From Tolypeutes matacus (lineage: Eukaryota > Chordata > Mammalia > Cingulata > Chlamyphoridae): a stretch of DNA of 64,000 bases. This document shows positions 60,236 through 64,000 of this stretch, one piece after another; the stretch's first letter is position 1, and the number at the start of each line of letters is the position of its first letter. A model generated the notes under the pieces. The model had not been told where the DNA came from and searched no databases. It worked only from the letters and a program-made list of their open reading frames with translations. The position numbers were made by a program, and so were the translations under genes. Location of the stretch: positions 68,544,019-68,608,018 of the forward strand of contig JAKSZT010053887.1 in NCBI GenBank assembly GCA_026826555.1, written 5' to 3'.

Positions 60236-61216
60236 TTAAACTCTCCTCCAACTCTCTGTCCTTTGTTTTTTCCTTTCAATTTGTAGAGATTCCTTTAGTA
60301 TTTCTTGAAGTGCTGGTTTCTTCCTGACATACTCTCTTAATTGCTGTTTATCTGTGAATATTTTGAACTCTCCATCATTTTTGAATGCCAATTTTGCTGG
60401 ATAGAGAATTCGTGGCTGGAAGTTTTTTTCTTTTAGTGTTTTGACTATGTCATACCACTGTCTTCTTGCCTCCATGGTTTCAGCTGAGAAATCAGCACTT
60501 AATCTTATTGTGCTTCCCTTGTATGTGATGGTTCTCTTTTCTCTTGCTGCCTTGAGTATTTTCTCTTTGTCTTGAGCATTGGACAGTTTGACAAGTATAT
60601 GTCTTGGAGTTGGCCTGTTGGGATTTATACTATTTGGGGTGCGCTGTGCTTCCTGGATCTGCACATCCATCTCTCTCAATAGAGTTGGGAAGTTTTCAGC
60701 CATAACTTCCTTCAACACTCCTTCTGTTCCCTTTCCCTTCTCTTCTCTTTCTGGGATGCCCATAATGCCTATGTTTGTGCGTCTTGCATTATCGGTTAAT
60801 TCCCTGAGACCATACTGGATTTTTTCTATCTTTTTGTCTATCTTTTCTACAATCTCTTTGATTTCAACTGTATTGTCTTCCATATCACTAATTCTTTCCT
60901 CTGCCTGTTCAATTCTGCTGCCATGTGAGTCCAGCGTCTTTTTCATTTCTTGACTTGTGTCTTTGTTCACCATCATATCCATTACCTTTTTAGGTGTGTT
61001 AGCTATTTCTTCAGTATGTTCTCCCAGTGTCTTCTTTATATCCTTAATCTTTTCCTTCAGTTCTTTAAGTTGGTCCATGATATTTGTTTGGATAGCTTTG
61101 ATTAGTTGTTCGATGTACTGCATTGCTTCCTGGTTTTTATTTTGTGCACTGGACTGGTCCATGTTTTCCAGTTTTTCAGAGTCATTTGTATTTTTCTGTT
61201 GCCCTCTGGTCATCAT
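60236..61216 (-). CDS. L1 ORF1p, intact
   Basis: A 326-codon open frame for the L1 RNA-binding protein, which coats L1 RNA as trimers and acts as a nucleic acid chaperone. Residues about 40-150 are rich in E, K and I/L heptads (KELKEKIKDIKKTLGEHTEE, RIEQAEERISDMEDNTVEI), a coiled coil. An RNA-recognition region follows from about 160 (NIGIMGIPEREEKGKGTEG). The C-terminal domain includes TPRHILVKLSNAQDKEKIL, EARRQWYDIVKTLKEKNFQ and PRILYPAKLAFKNDGEF. The length is close to the 338 residues of human ORF1p, and no stop or frameshift is visible. It ends 64 bases before the ORF2 ATG. It could be translated if the L1 is transcribed. Confidence 0.9.
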   Translation of the reverse strand: MMTRGQQKNTNDSEKLENMDQSSAQNKNQEAMQYIEQLIKAIQTNIMDQLKELKEKIKDIKKTLGEHTEEIANTPKKVMDMMVNKDTSQEMKKTLDSHGSRIEQAEERISDMEDNTVEIKEIVEKIDKKIEKIQYGLRELTDNARRTNIGIMGIPEREEKGKGTEGVLKEVMAENFPTLLREMDVQIQEAQRTPNSINPNRPTPRHILVKLSNAQDKEKILKAAREKRTITYKGSTIRLSADFSAETMEARRQWYDIVKTLKEKNFQPRILYPAKLAFKNDGEFKIFTDKQQLREYVRKKPALQEILKESLQIERKKQRTESWRRV

Positions 61217-63000
61217 ATTATCTTGATGGGTTTGTTCAGTTGATTAGCTTTTCTCTATGCTCTAGAATTTTATTTAGCTGTTGGTTCTGCGTGTGAGTTA
61301 AGTTTTCTCTTTGGCAGTTTTTCTTCTTATTTTATTTCCTTACTTCTTTCTATTTTCCCTTGAAGGCAAAAGGTTAGGGCCAGAGGAATCAAAAGATGTA
61401 AGGAAGGCAGAAGGATATTAGAAATGTTGATAAAAGTTAGAAGAGGGGCAAAATGAGACTTAATGAGATGAATATTTAACTTGTGTAGGCAGTGTAGAGT
61501 ACTAGGAAAAAATATGGAGTTCCTATAATGGACTGGGAAAACAAATGGAAGAATATATATATATAGTGATTTAGAGGGCTAGAATTATGAGGAGGTAGAG
61601 AAATAGTAGAGAAAGGTCTGAAAGGAAAAAGTTAATCCTAATAAAAAAAAAAAAAAGAAAAAAGAAGAAGAAAACAAAATAGATGGGATATAAATTGACA
61701 CCCTTAAGTTGTGGGCCTATGAAAAAATGTTGTCTCTAAGAGCCACAACAGAAAACAGAAGGCAGAAACATGCAGGAAGGATAAGCGATAGTTTGTAATA
61801 CAGAATCAATATATACAGCGAGTGGGAAATTACTGAATAAGAAGCCCAGCAAATAAGCGACCAGCTGGCAGCACCTATTTAAAAAAAAAATAGAAGGAAA
61901 AAGGAAGGGGGGAGGAAAATGGGAATAATAGCAATAGACCAGAAAGTAACAGAGAGAAACCAAAGATCCACACAGGCAAGCAGTCAAACAGAGCTAAGGG
62001 GGGTCAATGATTCCCCTAGGGTCCACGTGGATCCTTCCTGCCTACTTGTGTTTATCAATGAATTTCCCCACAGGGTTCTATATGCAGGTCCTGAAGCAGC
62101 TTTTAGCTATTAAACTAAATTAAAAAGAATTTATTTTTCAATTGTTGAGGTGACCTCACTTTTTTTTTTTTTAGCCAAATGCAGGACCCAAAATAATTCC
62201 TCTTCTAGACCAACCCTTACGGAAGGGACCCTAGCTGGGCCCGTGGAAATTAATCAAGCACGTCCCACTTTCCGGACTCCCCAGGTTAGCTGAAACTCTG
62301 ATGTTAGTCAGTGAGGAGTGCTAAAGATGGCGGATTCCGCCCCTTCTGGCGCCGAGCTCCAGCGTCACTGGGCTGCTCAGTAAATCAGTTTGAGTGCAGA
62401 TTTGCGTCTGCTCTCAGCCTGGTGCTGCTTCAGTTCGGCTTATCTGCTCCCCAAAGCTATGGGGCGGTGCAGGCAGCCAGATCGATGTCTAAAAATATAA
62501 AATACCCTTCCCTGTCTTCCAACCAAACCCTCCCTTCTTTGGGAAGTGTCCCTTCCTCCTGGCTCCACAGCGGCCCGGGTCTTATCCCTGGGTGGCTAGG
62601 GAAATCAGCTGCATTCCCCGACCAAAATCCCCCCTCCGGTTCACCGGGTGCTGACTAGCTCGTTTGCTCTGTTCACACAAGGTCCAAGGGGCGCCAGGCA
62701 GCCAGCTCCCCAGAAAATAAAACTTTTTCGCCCCGCCAGCGGCTCCAAATGGCCGTTTTATTTTTTATTTCCGTAACCGCAGGGCTCAGCCACCGGTGCC
62801 AACCTCCACCGGCAGCCTCAAAACTCATGAATCTCCACCGTTCGGTCCACGCCGCCGATCCGCGCAGATAGATGTCCCAAGCTTCTCACTCCACGCGTGC
62901 ACGGCACAGACCCCCGGGCAGGACCCCGTCCCCAATCTGCCTTGCTCTGGGAGCTTGCAGTGTGCGCCCTCCTACACCAACGCCATCTTGCCGCCTGTCC
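61217..63000 (-). promoter_or_regulatory. L1 5' UTR with CpG-rich promoter
   Basis: About 1.8 kb upstream of ORF1. The proximal half (61.2-62.15 kb) is A/T-rich. The distal half (62.2-63.0 kb) has many CpGs (for example GGCGCCGAGC, CGCCGATCCGCGC), unlike the rest of the window, and would be the RNA polymerase II promoter. In the minus orientation CAAGATGGCG at 62,990-62,981 fits a YY1 site, which directs the L1 start. A second AAAGATGGCGG lies on the plus strand at 62,323-62,333. CpG survival suggests recent insertion or low methylation. Confidence 0.75.
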
Positions 63001-63199
63001 TCAGTTGGATAATAATTTCACTTCCACTGCTGCTAAACACTTGTGGCTGTGGCTTCAGCGTAGACAGGACCAGCCCTGGATATTGGAAGCACTGCAGGCT
63101 CTGCAACTGCTGCTTCTGGAAACTAGACACTGACATTGCTGATGATCCAGACTTGATTCACCACTCTCTCGGCTGCTTTTCGTTACAATAATTCACGTC

Positions 63200-64000
63200 A
63201 ATGTCTGGGAATCAGGGTTTGACTGGGTAAGCCAGAGTGGTTGGGAAAAATATCTGGTCTTTCTTGTTTCCACAATTGAAGGCGGACTCTACATACCACC
63301 AAATTTCTTAGATTGGTTAATTTCCCAAACATATAAAGGGATCCAGAATAATTTTGTCCATCAAATTATTATTTTTTTTTTACTTACAGCAGTAGTCTTT
63401 TTTATCTAGCTATGAAAAATAATACATTTTCATAGTTACATATTCAAGCAACTTTACCTAAAAATAAATACTGTTAACATTTTGATGTACATGCTTCCAG
63501 ATATTTCTTTGTATGGTCATATCATGTATAACTTTGATTGCTAAATTGGCATCAGTTTCTAGTTGAATAGTAGCCTTTTTTGGGGAGTGAAGCTTTCCTT
63601 TACCCATGCAGCTATCTGCCATACGAGAGACTGATGTCACACTCAGCTCCAATTTGGTATATGATTGATATAAAAGTAATCACATCACGATTTCCAGTGA
63701 CTGGTACAGGAAGGACATTTAGAACGTAAGAGAAAAAAAAAACATTTACATAAAGATTTTAAGAGAGTTTTCCTTTGATTTTAAGATAATGAGCCATTGT
63801 AAACCATTGTGGATAGATATAAAAAGAATGAATGTGGTATTGATCACAACTGACAGACATCGTACAAACAAATTAGAAAAAAGCTTAGAATGATGTTGGC
63901 AAAGTAGAGGAGAAAATAATGTCATTGGAAAGTCTCAGTCCATGAATATCATTGAACTTTTGCATCAAACCGATACTGAAAATATTAGAATTTATTTTTA
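63200..64000. other. Unique DNA with a possible repeat fragment
   Basis: No gene seen. TACTGTTAACATTTTGATG and TGCTTCCAGATATTTC near 63,468-63,510 resemble a fragment of an old interspersed repeat. The rest is unassigned. Confidence 0.35.

Larger units (their letters stand above)
56472..63000 (-). mobile_element. Young-looking L1 with two ORF2 deletions
   Basis: A LINE-1 with recognisable 5' UTR, ORF1, ORF2, 3' UTR and poly(A) (21 T on the plus strand at 56,472-56,492). ORF1 is intact. ORF2 keeps one frame through endonuclease and RT with two TGA codons, but lacks a linker piece and everything after the RT/thumb region. The 3' UTR follows a short novel tail. The L1 can encode an intact RNA-binding protein but not a complete ORF2p. 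The 5' edge is set at the CAAGATGGCG motif (62,990-62,981), typical of L1 starts; it could lie further right, to about 63,190. No clean target duplication was found. Confidence 0.85.

Noticed and set aside
58160..61226. Several plus-strand open frames of 89-159 codons
   Set aside because: They are antisense shadows of the minus-strand L1 ORF1 and ORF2.
62311..63191. CpG-rich block as a host gene promoter with first exon
   Set aside because: Position and minus-strand CAAGATGGCG fit the L1 5' UTR; no splice donor with a following exon was found.
1..64000. A new host defence or operon-like system
   Set aside because: All coding-like sequence recognised belongs to L1, ERV-L or a COX5B retrocopy; nothing else supports a gene set.

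Overview
The window is noncoding DNA from a placental mammal, AT-rich, and most probably from a xenarthran (armadillo, sloth or anteater). The evidence is a tRNA-derived SINE with an A box and a TAAATGAATAAATAAAT-type tail at 38.5 kb, which resembles the xenarthran DAS-type SINEs; L1 copies whose 3' UTRs resemble xenarthran L1; and many old eutherian repeats (MIR, L2, MaLR-type LTRs, hAT). No Alu, B1/B2 or carnivore SINE was seen. I found no host protein-coding exon, tRNA or rRNA gene. A 10-base N gap sits inside a TATC microsatellite, so this is assembled eukaryotic sequence.

Layout. 0-6 kb: unique AT-rich DNA with two MaLR-like LTRs and a MIR. 6.1-12.2 kb: an old, broken, nearly full-length L1 on the + strand. 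12.2-23 kb: mostly unique DNA with fragments of an ancient repeat and several MIRs. 23.2-24.9 kb: a short hAT-type transposon with a perfect 8-bp target duplication, a roughly 240-bp segment that recurs at 29.7 kb, and an L1 3' end. 25-32 kb: MIR, a solo LTR, L2, and an ancient repeat split by an LTR. 32-35.2 kb: a minus-strand L1 interrupted by other L1-type sequence and the gapped TATC array. 38.5 kb: the SINE with a 10-bp target duplication.

40.4-47.1 kb holds a complete but dead endogenous retrovirus on the minus strand. It has two LTRs, a 5-bp GTACC target duplication and a primer binding site matching the 3' end of tRNA-Leu. Relics of gag, protease, RT, RNase H, integrase and dUTPase follow in order, with no room for env. 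This is the ERV-L pattern. 49.5-50.0 kb is a processed pseudogene of COX5B, a nuclear gene for a cytochrome c oxidase subunit. MaLR-type LTRs lie around 48, 51 and 55.5 kb.

56.5-63.0 kb is the youngest-looking element: a minus-strand L1 with an intact 326-residue ORF1 and a CpG-rich 5' UTR. Its ORF2 runs in one frame for 870 codons, broken by only two TGA codons. It lacks a linker of about 35 residues and the whole C-terminal part beyond the RT, apparently through deletions that join RT sequence directly to a 3' UTR and poly(A). Whether this deleted form is a one-off or a multiplying L1 derivative is the most interesting question here. I found no convincing new host system; the notable material is transposon biology.
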